From Serinus canaria (lineage: Eukaryota > Chordata > Aves > Passeriformes > Fringillidae), in assembly GCF_022539315.1 (NCBI RefSeq), contig NC_066315.1, forward strand, positions 90,994,990-91,058,989: 64,000 bases of DNA, in the 5' to 3' direction. Below are positions 33,801 to 48,000 of the stretch, one piece after another (position 1 is the stretch's first letter; every line of letters begins with the position of its first letter). The notes beneath the pieces were generated by a model, which ran no database searches, was not told where the DNA came from, and saw only the letters and a program-made list of their open reading frames with translations. Made by a program: the position numbers and the translations under genes.

Positions 33801-34788
33801 AATAACAAAACCCAAAATATAATTTTTTTGTTGTTGTTGTTGTGGAAATGCATTACTGTCTGGGTTCAAAGAAAAGCATACACTCTGTTTTCAAAAGCAC
33901 TAAAGTGCACTGAAGTGCTTTTGAAAGGTATGCATCTGCCTCTCAGTGAGATTAAGGGTTTCTTTTGGGATTGAAACTAGGATGTTTTTGAAAATAATCC
34001 TAGTGTGGGATTTGGTTTTGATGTAGGGTGACGATATCTAAACAAGCTGCTATGAGTCAAAAAAATACTATTAAGTAAAAAAGTGCATTTCCTTTGTTGA
34101 TGTTACAAGTAACAGCAAGGAAAATAATCAGAGAAATACTTTGTTCTCACATATACTTAACAGCATTTTGTAACTCGTTTATAGAAGTAGATTACATCCC
34201 ATTGTTCAGTCTTTCAGCAGCAACATGAAAGGCTGATGGCAATGAAATGGAAAAATATGGATTCTAAAACAATAATACTATCAAGAAACTTAGGAGTAAC
34301 TTTAGTTTGAAGTAAAATATTTTCTAATTCACTTATGCAAGTTGTTGTTTTTACTTACATGGTCCTTTTAAATTAAGAAGTTGTGTTGGGAAGCCCTTTC
34401 CTATTGCCATTAATTTAATGCTGGAATGAAGGAATAGGTGATCCTTCTTATAAGAATAGAAAAACAATTACAAACCAAAAACTCTTATGGGAAACTGACC
34501 ACACTGAAAACCATAAACATTTTTGATTCGCACATAGGCATCACTTCAGCTTGAGAAAAACAAACAGAACAAAGGAAACAGAAATTGCTAGGCTTTGCTA
34601 ATGAACTGTAGACAAGAGAAGAAAGGTGATAAGGAAAAATGATCAGGTATACCTGTGCAGCAAGTAATGATTATTTTTCTGTGCCTGAGGTTTTATCTTT
34701 CTTTCCTCTTTCCAAAGATCACTAAAAGAAGGGCAGTAGCAGGGGGTAGGCTGTGTGTACCTGTGTCTGTTTCTTTTCACACACAGGT

Positions 34789-34791
<3 letters not shown>

Positions 34792-34830
<39 letters not shown>
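34792..34830. repeat. (CA)n microsatellite
   Basis: About 19 CA dinucleotides 110 bp downstream of the AHRR stop codon, hence (GT)n in the AHRR transcript if its 3' UTR extends this far. Confidence 0.95.
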
Positions 34831-34832
<2 letters not shown>

Positions 34833-34939
34833 AAAATCTTTCCACTGGCTTTTGATTTTAGTAAGTCATTTAACTCAACTGGAAGAGAATCTACAACTTC
34901 TTGCTTTTAACATTATAAATATTTCAAACGTTATAAAAT

Positions 34940-36059
34940 CTATTGCAAAAATGTACATTCAGTGGTTTTATGAGGCACAGGACCTGCTAATGTATTTTCA
35001 GGGAAGCTTGGGTGTACTCTGTTCTGTCCACTGCTGGACAAGGGTGGAGAATCCAGGGGCTCCCGCTTGATTGCTTGAACCAAGCAGGGGTTTTTAAATT
35101 CACATGGCATTTTGAACACCTCATTAATCTGCTCTTTCTCCTCTCCTGGGCTGGGGCTGTAGAAGTGGCCGTAGCAAGCGGTGTGTGGCAGGTCAGGCAT
35201 GCTTTCCAAACACACGGAGGAGTTCTGAGGGCAAAAGGGAGCCACCTCCTTGTTCCGTGCGCCCTTGCCAGCCCTGTTCAAGTTCAGGCTGTTGGGATGA
35301 TTTGCTACGATGCATTGCCAGTTATGGGGTGTGTAAAGGCAGTGCCTTGGCTTCTGGCAAGGCAAGGCTGGCTGGCAGAGGTCTGGCTCCGTTTTGAGGT
35401 GCACTCTGCCAGGGTAGCCAGGCCCCTGCTTTCTCAGCGAGCCGCTCTCATCCAGCCAGGCTCGGCTCTGCGGGAGCAGGTAGTTATCGGCAATGTTTTC
35501 AGAGTCAGAGTCGTACTCCGTTTTGATAGGCATCTCCAAGGGAGGGGCTGTGTCATAGAGAGGCTCTGGGGATAGGAATGGTCTCTGCAGCTTCCCGTGG
35601 TCTGTGGCGTAGTTCTCTGCACAGCGCTGTTGGAGCCCCGAGTAGGACTGGCTGTTTTCGGCGCTCCCCCAGTGGGAAGGACAAGTTGGTGCCAAATTTA
35701 AGAAATTTTGGTCTCTGTTGTAGAATGATCCAGCTCTCCTGTTTGGACACGTGTTCATTCTCTGGCTCATAGAACAAGAACTGGAGTTTCTTAAAGTCCA
35801 GCTACTGTTTGTGGTGCAGTTGTTTTGAATGCCTAAAACTGATGTATTAGAGCTGAGAGGTTCCTCTTGCATAAAACACTCACCATTAGTGTGAGGCTCA
35901 AACTTCACTTTTACATTATCTTGTTCATTCTTCACTGCTGCCCAGTTAAGATGCTTCCACTGGCCCAGAGTTTCAATGGCACTGTTATAGGAAAGCCCCT
36001 CCAGGTTTCCTTTCAAACTGGCAAAACCACTTAGTATCTTCAGTTGTTCATCTTCTTCC
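34940..36059 (-). CDS. AHRR: AHRR last coding exon, C-terminal repression region
   Basis: The 1120 bp encode 372 residues and stop TAG (34942-34940). It begins [19 protein letters not shown] after a split Lys. It holds four psi-K-x-E sites in the order VKFE, IKTE, LKTE and IKRE; the last three match the SUMO-acceptor contexts of human AHRR. The end is [10 protein letters not shown]. Ser, Asn and Pro are abundant and no Gln-rich activation domain is present. Confidence 0.96.
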
Positions 36060-39000
36060 CTTTCAATAAGAGTAGAAAAAAGAAGTCAGGTCAATCAGAG
36101 TTCTCTAAATTGTTGTTTTCTGGGATACAGAGTGGCTCAACCTGCATTACAAGCCTTATATTGTGCTCAATATGGGACTCTCACACTCTTGTGCACATAA
36201 TCTTTGCATTTGCTTGAGAGACCAAAAGAGTGTCCCTGCATCTGGGTGTCAATGTGTGTGCACAGCTAACTTTCTGAGGCATTGCTTCGTTTGAATTCAT
36301 GCATTGTTCTTCCATTTCAGACACACAGTTCAATAAAGAACCTAAAAATTGTAGTACAATACAGTAATTCCCTTACACTTTTGTTCTTCCCTTAAAATAT
36401 ATCTAAATAATATTTGTGTGTAGAAAATTCTAGAGATAAAATACAAGTAGTATCTTAAATAAGATATATTTTATTAACAAAGATTCATTTGGACACATAA
36501 GAGCTTTCTGATCAGAGTGATTTGAGGGAGAACTGTGGGGGTCTTACATTTCAAGAACACAGCTGAGAGGAAATAAAATGCCCAAATTAAATAACCAAAT
36601 AGTCACAGATGTTCATATTGGGTGTATGTCTGTTTTATATGTCTAACTTACTTTATGCTGCCTTTTGTTTTCTAAGATGGCCAGTGAATTAATTTTCCAT
36701 GACCTCCAGCTGAAGTACTCAACATTAAAGAAGAACACTGGAGGAGGGTGTTGCCTGAGCACTTCCATGCCCAAAACAGCTGTTTTCAGAACTGGGGTCC
36801 AAATCCTGAGATTTAGGGCTTGAATTCACTAATGTGTTGATTCCCAGCTCTGAGGGATCAAGTGCATGAAAGCACCTCATGCCTCTCCAGGCAAGGAGCA
36901 GACATCCAGTAGGAAACTGCATGTGAAAACCTGAAGAGCTACTGAGGGGTTTAGAAGGCTTTTTCTTCGTTCACAATAGAACTTTTTCCTTAAGTAATGA
37001 ACTCAATATTTCCTTGAGTTTCCCTGAATCAATGTGCAAGAAAAGGATTTTCCAGTAGAGGGAGTCCACGTTGTTACAAAGAGAGAATGTCCCACTGTAA
37101 TGATGTATACCATGAAAGAAGAATATTTTCTCTCTCTCTCTTTGTTATATTTTGAGGCAATTAATATTTTCAGTCCTCTGATAAATATTCTTATTTTTAT
37201 TATTGACAGTATTGAGATGCAAATAGTCTCATAAAAGTTTGCTGCAGAACACGCTTCTCAGAAAATGGTCAAATTGGGAAGCACAGGACTGAACAAAATG
37301 CAATAGTAAAAAAAAAAAAGTTAAACCCCAAAATGAAGAATTTCATAGTGAAATAGTATCCAGTGAAAATTCTCCAAAAGAATCTATGTTTCCTGGAAGA
37401 CAGCATACATTTTAACAACAACCAAAAAAAAAAAGTTGTAGCAAATGCAAACTCTATTGCAGACTGAGGCAGAACTGAATATAATCACAAAGGCTGACTC
37501 TTGCTACACTTCAGTCTGTGGGAGCTATCAAGCACAAAAGAAGGATTTTAATCTCTCTGAAAGCAAAAATGTAACTAAATAAACATGCTTAATTACACAA
37601 AAACCAGCTGGAAGTAGAGAAACTAATAAAAGAAACAGCCCCTTTTAATCCACTTCTTAATAGAAGTTCATTCCCTGACACAGCAAGATGTTTGTGCCAT
37701 CCCAGTAAAGGTAAAAAGTTCCAGCATCCTCAGGTGAGAGCTCCCCTGCTATTCATGTGGACCTTGAGAAATACATCACCTGCAAGGAATATCAACTCTG
37801 GAAGTGCAAAGACTTTTTTCATTTCTTCCACTTGCAAGACATTCTAAAGGAAAAAAATCTTAAAGCTTAAAGGAAAAAAAGCCGTATTTTTAACACTGGG
37901 CAAGATGGTGGCTGTGTAAAACTCACTGAGTCCACTCTCTTATCTCTTCCCACAGACCAGCTTGAAGAGATCCTTCAACAAGGCCCACAGGAGCTGGAAC
38001 AGACAGTCCCATGGGGGAAGAATGCAAAGCCCACTTGGGAGGAAAGGGTAAAACTCATCCAAAAGCTCCTCTCTCAATACAAATCTGTGAGATTAGTTTA
38101 CTGTGAGATTAGTTACTCCGTGACTGAGTCTGGAGGCCACTAGATGTATCTGTCTACAAGCACACAATAAATATGAGTACCCTTCTTTAGATTATGTTGC
38201 ACATACACAACTGAAAACATGAGCTCAACTGTCTTACTTGGAGGAAAAAATAAAGCTTAACATAGTCAAATGCTGATAAGAAGAAAAACTAGGACACTAG
38301 ACTTTCAGCTGCAACATAAAACAAAACCCAAAATACATTTTTTTGTGCAAGGCAAATATTAATTGTAATTTATTTCTGCGTCAACATATGTATACTCAGC
38401 TTCAGAAGAAGAAAGGGCTGAAGACAGAAAATAAATATTGTTTAGGTTTGTAACTGCCATTTCATATGTTCCAAGACAGAAATAGGTTTCCATATAATAA
38501 GTAAACTAAATTTTTCTCATTCAGCTCTTCTCTTAGGTAACTACAGCATTCATTTTTCTATTTTTTTTTTTCTTTTTGGTACTGGAAAATATACTTACTT
38601 CAACATTTGTTGTTGGGCAAGGACATATTCTGAACAACCACTTCGATACAGAAGTTGAGTGTTAGCTTGAACCCAGACCCAGTGATCTTCATTTGTTTGT
38701 ACTTTGACTAGAGAAATGCCATTTTCTCCATTATTCTTTGCTATATAATTTAAAAGAAAATAGATTTTAATTATTTATTTTTTGTTAGCTAAACTGCAAA
38801 TGTTCAAAGATTTCTTTGTTTCCCTAGAAGCATCAGCATAGGAAAGTACAATCTAAAAAACGTCACAAAATGAAGAAGATTACATCTTAAAACTAAAATT
38901 TGAAAAGCCTAGTAAGGCACTTAAACTGTAACCAAGAAGGATTTTTCAGTGATAGTCATTCCTTATAATATTTTGATCTCAGTAGTAGTAGTACCCACAA

Positions 39001-42000
39001 GTACCCATGAAAAATGGAGCTATAAGAGAGGAATGATTTTAAAGACATTAAAGATTTCCAGCAGATATGACAGAAGGTTGAGTACAAGTCTGCTCAAGAA
39101 GAAGTTGCCCAGTGGAGTAGACTTACCATCGGAATTTTATCCATTGAAAAATCTGAAATAGAGCCTAGACTCCCAAAAATTTTCCACGGCCAAGTACTGG
39201 AAAAGCATGAGTCAAAGCCGTGGGCACATCATGAGTTTTAAAGACAATGCATTCTAATTTTCCTCTGTTTTCTGATCTTTGGGGAAAACTAACATTTGTA
39301 ACATATCTTCCAGTTTTCATCAAAGAGGAATAGATCTTGTTATTAATTATCAGGATTTTCACATAAACTTATTCAATTCAGTGCTGTCACTTTTACATAA
39401 GCATAAGTTGAGTGTTCTACTACCACTTATTTGCTATTTACTATTTGCCTTGATTGTTTATTTCTCTGTAACTTTTCTACCCACTCTAAAATCACAGACT
39501 TATTCTGCACTATCTTTTGAGGTGGACAATTTTTTTTGTATTTTTTAAAAGAGGTGTTAGGGAGAAGAAGAAGAAAAAGAGCTTTGGGACCAAAACCTTA
39601 AAAACTTATCAGGAGAAAATAAAAGACGAGGTTCTCCTTCCATAAAATGTACATCATCTAGAAGTTCTTAGCAGTACCTTTGATTTGGTTTTCAGCAATC
39701 TGTAATGCATTAGTGAAGGCAGCACCTTCATGGTGATTGTTTCTTCCATACAATTCTGTGGCTTCACAAAGTCCTGAGCTGCCTTTTGAACTGGAGCTGT
39801 AGAGGGGAGAAAATGTGGAAAGTTGCTTGTCAGTGAATGACAACACAGTAGAATCACAGACCCTAAAAGATATGATTTTCAAGCTGGTGGCTGTTAGCAA
39901 AGGCATTTGGTTTAAGTATATAGTAACTAGAACTAAAGAATTATCTTTTTCCTGTATCATTTGGTTGCTCCAGCTAGTGTGTGACCAGAGTTCTGTATTC
40001 AATTAAGAGGAATAGTTCTGTTTAGGGCTATTCTGTTTATGAGTTACTATATCTAGAGAAATAAATTTCATCTGGAATTGAGACAAATGCTGTGTATATT
40101 CTGCTCTTCCTATTCGAGTTACGTTCAAGGTACGCACATCACAGTGACCAGCAATGAATTTAAGAGCTGGCATTACTTCAATTTGCAATAAGCACCATAT
40201 GATTTGAATGTGTTTCTTCCAATCTTTAGTTGAAAAAGCTTGAACCAGGGCTTTAAAAGGGTGCACTGTGTATGTAATACTGAATTTCAAATGTTTCCTT
40301 GCATTAAGACCCTCAGAAAAAAAAAAAAAAAAAAGACTCTGTAAATCTGCCCACCATCCCTGGCTACCATGCTTCAGGCCTGAACCAAAGGAAACACTGA
40401 AGATAAATGGTTGCTTCATTCTTGTCAGATCCTTGGCCACTGTCCAGTCAGGTAGTAAAGCACTTCTCTATTAGGAGCTCAATTCTGATCATCAGTTAAT
40501 TTCACCTGGGCCACTGAAAAAACTGGCAAGCAGAAATGACTTTCTAACTCTATTCCAAAAGCCTGCATGGTCCATTATATCAGACTTACAGCAATTTAGT
40601 TCTTCTCAAAAGGATGTATGTACTAGGACCACATTAGACATCTGGATAGTGAATCCACATATACACAAGGATAATCTAATTAAAAGCCAAATTATGGTAC
40701 TGTCAGTGATACTGATGAGCATTTTGCTTCACAGCAATAGAACTCATTACTGTAAGGTTATATTTAAGCAAATAAGGGAAAATACGATCCTAGCCCCAAA
40801 CATCAACAAATTCTGCCGTAGAAGAGTAACAAAAATAAGTGTTAGGGAGGAGATGAGTCTGAACACAATCTGTCCTGATCTTTTGTGATTGCTACCAAAT
40901 GATCACCCCCAAGCCATTTAGTGCAATTGTAAATTTACGTGTTCATAAAACTTCTGTTGAAAGATACATGCATACACCAAATACAACTCTGTATTTTTGT
41001 GAACACATCCCCCACACACACATTCAGCTTTCTGAAGTTTTCCTTTTCCTTTTCTTGTTACCAAAATGCCCAAGTCGAAATAATTGTGCTAGCAGAAGAT
41101 CCTGAAATTAGAAAACTCACAGTAAAATTACTTTTTCTTTTCCACTTTTACAGCTGGCTTACTGAGTTGGTAACTTTTGAAGGTTAGAAAGATATCCTAA
41201 TGTTTAATTTCTAATATAACATTTTTATATTGAAATAAATTACTTAATATGTATTATAAATAAAGTACAATATATTGCATCATCTTGCATTCTATTATGC
41301 TATATTATAGTAATTGTATTATATTTATTTTGTGTTCAATAGTAAATCCAGATAAATTATTCACTTTTCTGAGAAAGACTTTTCAAATGGAGAGATATTT
41401 AGCATAATTTGTGTTTTTTACATGCTTAATAGCCCATAATCTTCACTAAATGCCAAAAGATTAATTTGTAAATACTTCGTGTTTGCTGCTGCTGCTGCAT
41501 CGTCAGCTTTGTGTTTTGCTCTCACAAGCAGGCTTTTCATCTTCATCTCTGTCACAGAAGGGAGCAGAAGTGGCACCACTATGCAGAATAAGGACAGCTG
41601 AGGTGGCAGTACTGTTCCTGATGAGGACTTCTTCCTTTGTCCAAAGAGGAACTTTAGTTTGCCTTGGAACTGCATTGTCTGGGGTTAAAACAAACAAACA
41701 AACAAACAAACAAACAAACAAACAAACAAAAATAAAACCACCAAACCACCAGCAGAAAAAAAAAATAAAAAGGGCAAGAAAAGAAAAAAAAGAAAAAAGC
41801 CCAACAGCTTAAGCATTTAGTGTATAAACATTTAAAATACAAGTACAACCTATAGACTCTGTCATTTAACACCAAAACCAGTTTTGAATCAGCAACTGAA
41901 ACTATGAATTTCATTTTCTTCATATAATTTAAACCATGCCATTTCAGAGACGGGGTGGGTGGAGGTACTATCAACAGTAAGATGAGACTTTTGAGGCTGG

Positions 42001-45000
42001 TTGAGAGTTTTTTCTCTCTTGTGTACTCAGCAGTAGAAGTCCTGTGTTACTTCTTGTTTGTCAAAACAGGCCACGTACAGTGGTGCAAACACTGAGCTGT
42101 TTCTTCTGTACCCCCCTGAAGCTGGAACCATTATTTCTCTGTGCTCTGTTCTCTCCAGCAGGATGGTTTCTTGGTTTCTTTCCTCCTATTCTGCACTTTC
42201 TCTGGGAAGTATACAGACTGGTACAACTCAAGAGCTGTGCAGACAGGTACCAAGGCAAAAAACAGGCTCAAGATAGCCACATCCAGAGTGCACAGCTTGA
42301 AAGGAACCATCCATCCCTGCCTGAAGTGTCTGTGTAGTCAGAGGGCAGGGTTCAAGTTGATAGTAAGCTGCTGCCTCTCAGTGAAAAAATTAACTACCAA
42401 AAAATGCCCAGTGAAAAATCAGCCTGTTTGAGCTAGGCAAGATTCAAGCAGGGATGCAGAGATGATGGCTGTTGAGACCCAGAGCCTTCCAGCAAATGAG
42501 CATCTGAGGCATAACTTGCATTTTTTTTTTTTTGCAAGTTCTGGAGTTCCCCCTAAGTAGAAACAGCATAGGTCTTTAATAAGGAAATGGAGAAGAAGTG
42601 ATTTCTAGAAATGAACTGCTCCTAGTATGGAGCATGCTAGAGGCTTTCTTATTCTGGGTTTTAGTATTAAAGGATTCTTTACAAAAGGAAAAAACAGATC
42701 ATTATTTTTCCTTCTCCTTAAAGCAAATACTTTGGGCTGAAGTGTTAATTGTTGAAATTCAGACTTGCCACCCTTGTGCTACCCCCAGTACAAATTGAGG
42801 ACAGATATTGTCAAAGAGAGCTTAAAATATAAACATCTTTAAAGTCTTTCTGTTTCAATTATTACAACCTTCTTTTCTCCTAGAATTGTTTACACATATT
42901 AATAATTATCCTAGGTGTTTCTTGCTAGTGCATAGCAAAAGAAAAGTGCATCCTGTCCATGGATTTCCGCAATATTTATGTTGAAGAATTTTTCATATGA
43001 AGTAATTTAAGTCTATTATATTGTCTATGCCTACAGTGATCTTAGAGAAGTACTTACAAGGAATCCAGAAGTACTGTCCAACAAGCAGCGAACTCGACAG
43101 ATGAAACAGCGAGTTAAAAAGGAAGAATAATCTGTTGTCATGCTGTCATTCTCTTGTGCTTTGAACAATTTACTGAGAATATATTCTTCTCCTAGGAACA
43201 ACAGTGGAGGCAACACATATCAGATCACACTAAGAAATAATGAAAATTTTCTGTAGCCAATTTAGGAAGCTGTTAAGGAAATTGCTAAAAATTGCTTTAT
43301 GGATGGGTGAATATTCAATGGTATCATGTATGGATACATCTGCACATGCTCTCACAAAAGAAAAATAAAAGCTCTGCAATGAGATTTTGGTGAGTTTCTT
43401 CAGAAATTTGGACTTTATTTCCTAAGTTTTTTTGATTTTTAATGATGCAAAACAGGGTAACAGATGTTGCTGGTTTTCAGATCAGAGATCACAGAAAATG
43501 CATTAGATAGGAGAACAAAATAAGAAGTGATAATCCTAGAAAAAAACTGGAACAAAAAAATGACAGTAGATTTTTAGCTAATGTTCAGGTGTTGCACTTC
43601 CTTGATTTTTTTGTACAAGTTTTTTGAAATATTTCCCAAAAGACACAAGTATTTAGACAAAACTATGAACTCGAGACCTGAAATTCTCCACAATATACAT
43701 TAGGATAAAAATTCCAAATATTTGTAAATTTTATCATTTGAAATAGTAGCGCATGTTGTTTTGCTTGTTTCCTGAGTACTTCCTACAAAATTTTCCAAAG
43801 CTCCTCAGATATTTATAAGACTCTTGTAAAACACAGAAACCGCTTTTCAGGAAATGCAAGAAATTCCACCAAAGTTTCACGACTGTGCTCCTGAGGACTT
43901 AGTAGAGGTTGCTGAAGGATTTCTTGCAAGTTTCTCCCCACTCACCTGGTGACTATACTTCCCAATTTGTTTCCTCAATTACTACCTCACCTTCTGGTGA
44001 AATGCATCACTTTTGCTGGGATCAATTATTCTTTATAAGGTTAACAATCTCAACCTGATTGTAAGTTCTGTAGTTGTGATTTCAGCTGAATATCTCATGT
44101 AGGAGAAACTTTGAGGGCAGGCACTCAATTCCCATCCTAGGGAAGTAAAGCCTCTGAGGAAAAGGTGCATTGCTAAACCTACTTGTTCTTCAGAAGGCTC
44201 CTGTCTACATCATTTTGCATGGGAAAACAAATGGCAGAAAGTGATGCTTCTGTGGTGATTCTGTACAGAAACCTTTTGCATCAATGAGAGGACTATTGAT
44301 GTCCTCATCTGTTGCCAACAAAATTTTGGCAGTATGAAGGACTGATGCTGCTCAGTCTGAGCCTGTAAGAATATGTGTAGGCACATTAGAGAAAAGCAAA
44401 GGAAACAGCTTTGTAGCACCAGTGGCTTGAGCACTCTGCCTTATAAATGCCCAGGAAGAGGGAGAAATGTCACCTCTGAGACAATAACATAAATAAATGG
44501 CCACTATGCATCTTTCCAGGGAAGGATCTGACTGGAGATGTTACTGATACAGGCGTGGGTGGAGTGCAATTCTACCTCTGAACAGTGGTGCCTATGTTTC
44601 CAACCAACAACATGCACAATCCCACCTGTTTCTGACTGTAGTTGCTGTCCCGACAACATCTGGGGGGGATTCATGGCCCAGTGCAATTGTCTGCAGAAAT
44701 CCTGGCGGTCATCCACGTGGATGTAATCATATATGTTTTGGTGCATTACATCAGTCTGAAACAATTACAACAAGGAATGGTTAATTAGTAACTGTGGGGG
44801 GGCAGCCACTTATCTTTAGATTGATAGTTTGCTTAAAATAATGGCAGGTGTAGGACACCTTCAGAGGAGCTTCAATGAGGAAAGTTGTTTCAAAGACCCC
44901 TTACTTCTCAACATCTGCTTTTTCCCTTCACATCCTAAGATGATTCTTTCTATTCTTAACTCTTTTGTACATATGCAAATGTGAGTAATAAACATCCAAC

Positions 45001-48000
45001 TGGCAAGTGATGACTAGTGGCATCTCCCAGGGATTTTTGCTCCTTAATTTCTTGACTAAGGAATCATGGGATAGAATGCACGCTCAGCAGGTTTGCAGAG
45101 GGTGCCTCCCTCCGCTGGGGAGGGCAAGGCAGCTCCTGTAACGATAGGCTGAGAGGAACCTCAGGAAGTTCAGCAAAGGCAAATTTCTCTTTTAATTTTG
45201 GGTACCCCATGAAAAGAAAGAGATTAGAATGCCAAAATGAGCCCAGGAGAGTGCTACCAAGACACTTAAGAGAGCTGGAGCACATCCAGGAGAGAAGAGC
45301 AGGGTTTGCTCAGCCTTCAGAAGGGAAAACCACACAAGGAATGTACTGCTGTCTACATCAACCAAATGAGCAGGGGAAGAGAAGACAAAGGCTGACTCTT
45401 CTCAGAAATGAGAGGGCAAGAAGCAACAGACACAAATGGCAACATAGGAAGCTGGGAATTAATAATAAGTGAAAAAAAATTAGTCTTGGTGGCCAAACAC
45501 TGGAATACATCTTCCAGAGGGGTCACAGAAACTCAAAGCTTGATCAGTCCTGCATCAACCTGCTCTAGCTCGATGTGCTTTGAGCAGGAGGTTGTTCTAG
45601 GTGACCTCCAGAGGTCCTTTCCAACTGTGTGGTTCTGTTATTCTGTGACTTTAGAATATACTTACTACACACAGCCAGCCAGCCTAGAAAAGCAGCATCT
45701 TATGTAGAAATTGAAAAGAAACTTCTACCTAAATCTTAGTTTTATAACTGATCACATTTCTGCTAAGGAAAGCTTTATAAAAGGAAATTGCAAGAAATAA
45801 ACCTTTACCTGTCAGACTGACAAAAAGAATTAGTCTGAGATGGCATGGTAAAATAACCTTATTTCAGTAAGTGTATGTCAAACAGCAGTCAAAGGTATGC
45901 AACATACAGTGCTGAATTTACAAATAATAGCAGAAGTTATAATATTGACAATATATGTATTGACAAGAAAGTCAATACAATGTCAGTGACTGGGTATTCT
46001 AAGTAATTCTGCATATATTTACCTGATGAAACCCTAGATAGTCCACAATTGTCGATGATGCATAGAATATCATTCCATCTGCACTCACCACCAAGGCAAA
46101 ACCATTCAGTGACTGAAAAAGGAAAATAAAATACTTTAGAAGATAATCAGAAGATAAAGAATAAAATTAGTATCAATGTAATCATTTTAAGAATATCCTA
46201 GGAAAGAAAAAACTCATTCTGCAAAAAGTTGGACCCTAAGTTCTTTCCTACCATGAAAAATGAGTAACAACCTGGAACATGCTTTCTTTGTTTTCTAAAA
46301 AAAGTTAAAATACTTAATTACAGTATAACGACCATATTACATTACTAGTTTATTGTCTGCTTAATGGTCTGCATAATTATATTTGCTCATTAATTCATAG
46401 AATTAAAAGTTTAATAGCAATTGTCAACTACTTTGTTTTTCCTTTTAATTTAAAACTGCACATTCCATAATAATTGCTTTGAATATACATACATTATTTC
46501 TTATAATATAATAATATCCAAAGGGAAAATTAAATACATGTGCTGTTTTAACCATGGCTCTAAAGCTGGATCTGTATTTTTTTGTATGGCTTTTTTCTTA
46601 AGCTGCTATAAAAATACATACATAGCATAATTGCATAAATGCAATTAATATAAAAAGTCTGTCCTCATGCTGTATGAGGACTGACTAATTCTGCCTCTCT
46701 TCCCTTGATAAAAATTTGGTAACATATCTTTACTCCAGCAGGCTTGCACTCCAAGGCAGTCTAGATCCTTTCGTGTGGTGGTTTTGAGGTCTTTGAGATT
46801 CCAGTTCAAATAGCTGTTGCTGAAATACTGCTATATTATTATTATTATCCTTGCTTCACCTTACTCTCAATGTGCCTATTAATCCTGAGTTAATCCTGAA
46901 ACACAGTGAGGACAGATTTTCAATTGCTCAGTAACCAGATACACTGACATATTCTTGTGAGCTTGGTTCTCTTTTTGGTTCCTAAATAAGGACCAGATTT
47001 CCAAGACTGCTTGAAAGCTGTTCCCACTGTGACAATGGTGGGCAGAATTTCAAGAGTTCAGTGCACAATAGACTGACCTCCTCAGAAGGTTTGGCTCCCA
47101 TCATAAATGTGGAGCACCTTTGGAAATGTGGCCCCATGGGACCACGCTCGGCCAGAGGCTCTGTGCCTTGAAGAACCTGTGAAACAATGGCTTGAGAAAA
47201 GTAGTGAAGAGCCTTCAGTGGCCATAGCAGCAAGTGATTCAATCAGGTCAACACTAACCATAAGTCAATGCTAAGAGCAGTCAATGACAAATCTTGTTTT
47301 GCTCCAGGTCAGCTCCATAGGTGCAGATCCTTTGCAGAATAAGAGTGATCTCTGCCTAGCTGTGCTTGTGTTGAATGCTAATTATTCTTGTCAACTCTTC
47401 AAGCACAAGGACTTGCTCAACTGGTGCTATTTCCTGCTCTAAAAAATTCCCAAATTTGTCCCAGCACCTCACCAACCAGAAGATGACGTGTCAAGATTTC
47501 TGCATCTTCACATCTGCACCTCTGGCTGCACTGAGAGGAACCTTGCATGGAGGGTATCTGTCATATACATTTCCAACGTCAAATGGAGACGAGGAAGCAT
47601 TTTTGGCATCTTGTTTCTTTGGACTCGTCTTCATAACAATGAAACCATCAGTGATGTGATGTTGGGAATGTTATTACATTTTGAACATCTGGCAGGCTTT
47701 TTAATTTGGATAGACTAAAATTTTCCATAAAGATAACTGTGGGGCACTTAAGGGAGCTCCCTTTTGTCTGTGCCCCTTACCAGGCATATTCTGAAAGACC
47801 TTGAGTCCTGCCCATGAAACAGGACCAGGTAGAAGTTAAGAACACTAAAAAAATGAAAGAAATGTGCTTAATTAAATAAAAGTTCTTAAGCTATGCAAAC
47901 TGACACACTAAGCCCTGGAAAAGCTGGAAAAGCTTAAACAATGACCACAAGATCTGAATATTATCATGCTGAACATCCTTAAAATGTACCTTCTATTGTC

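Larger units (their letters stand above)
27110..34939. other. Region between AHRR stop codon and zinc-finger gene promoter; no protein gene found
   Basis: Mostly AT-rich, with only short, unconvincing reading frames on both strands. It contains a GC-richer patch at about 27370-27560, a CR1 3' end at 27721-27830 and a CA microsatellite at 34792-34830. The side next to 34940 must hold AHRR 3' untranslated sequence of unknown length. Otherwise I see nothing I can name. Confidence 0.6.

Noticed and set aside
34643..34855. Frames with Val-Cys or Thr-His dipeptide runs
   Set aside because: They are translations of the CA microsatellite.
35012..35575. 187-residue plus-strand frame across the last AHRR exon
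   Set aside because: It is antisense to strongly conserved AHRR coding sequence and is a compositional shadow.
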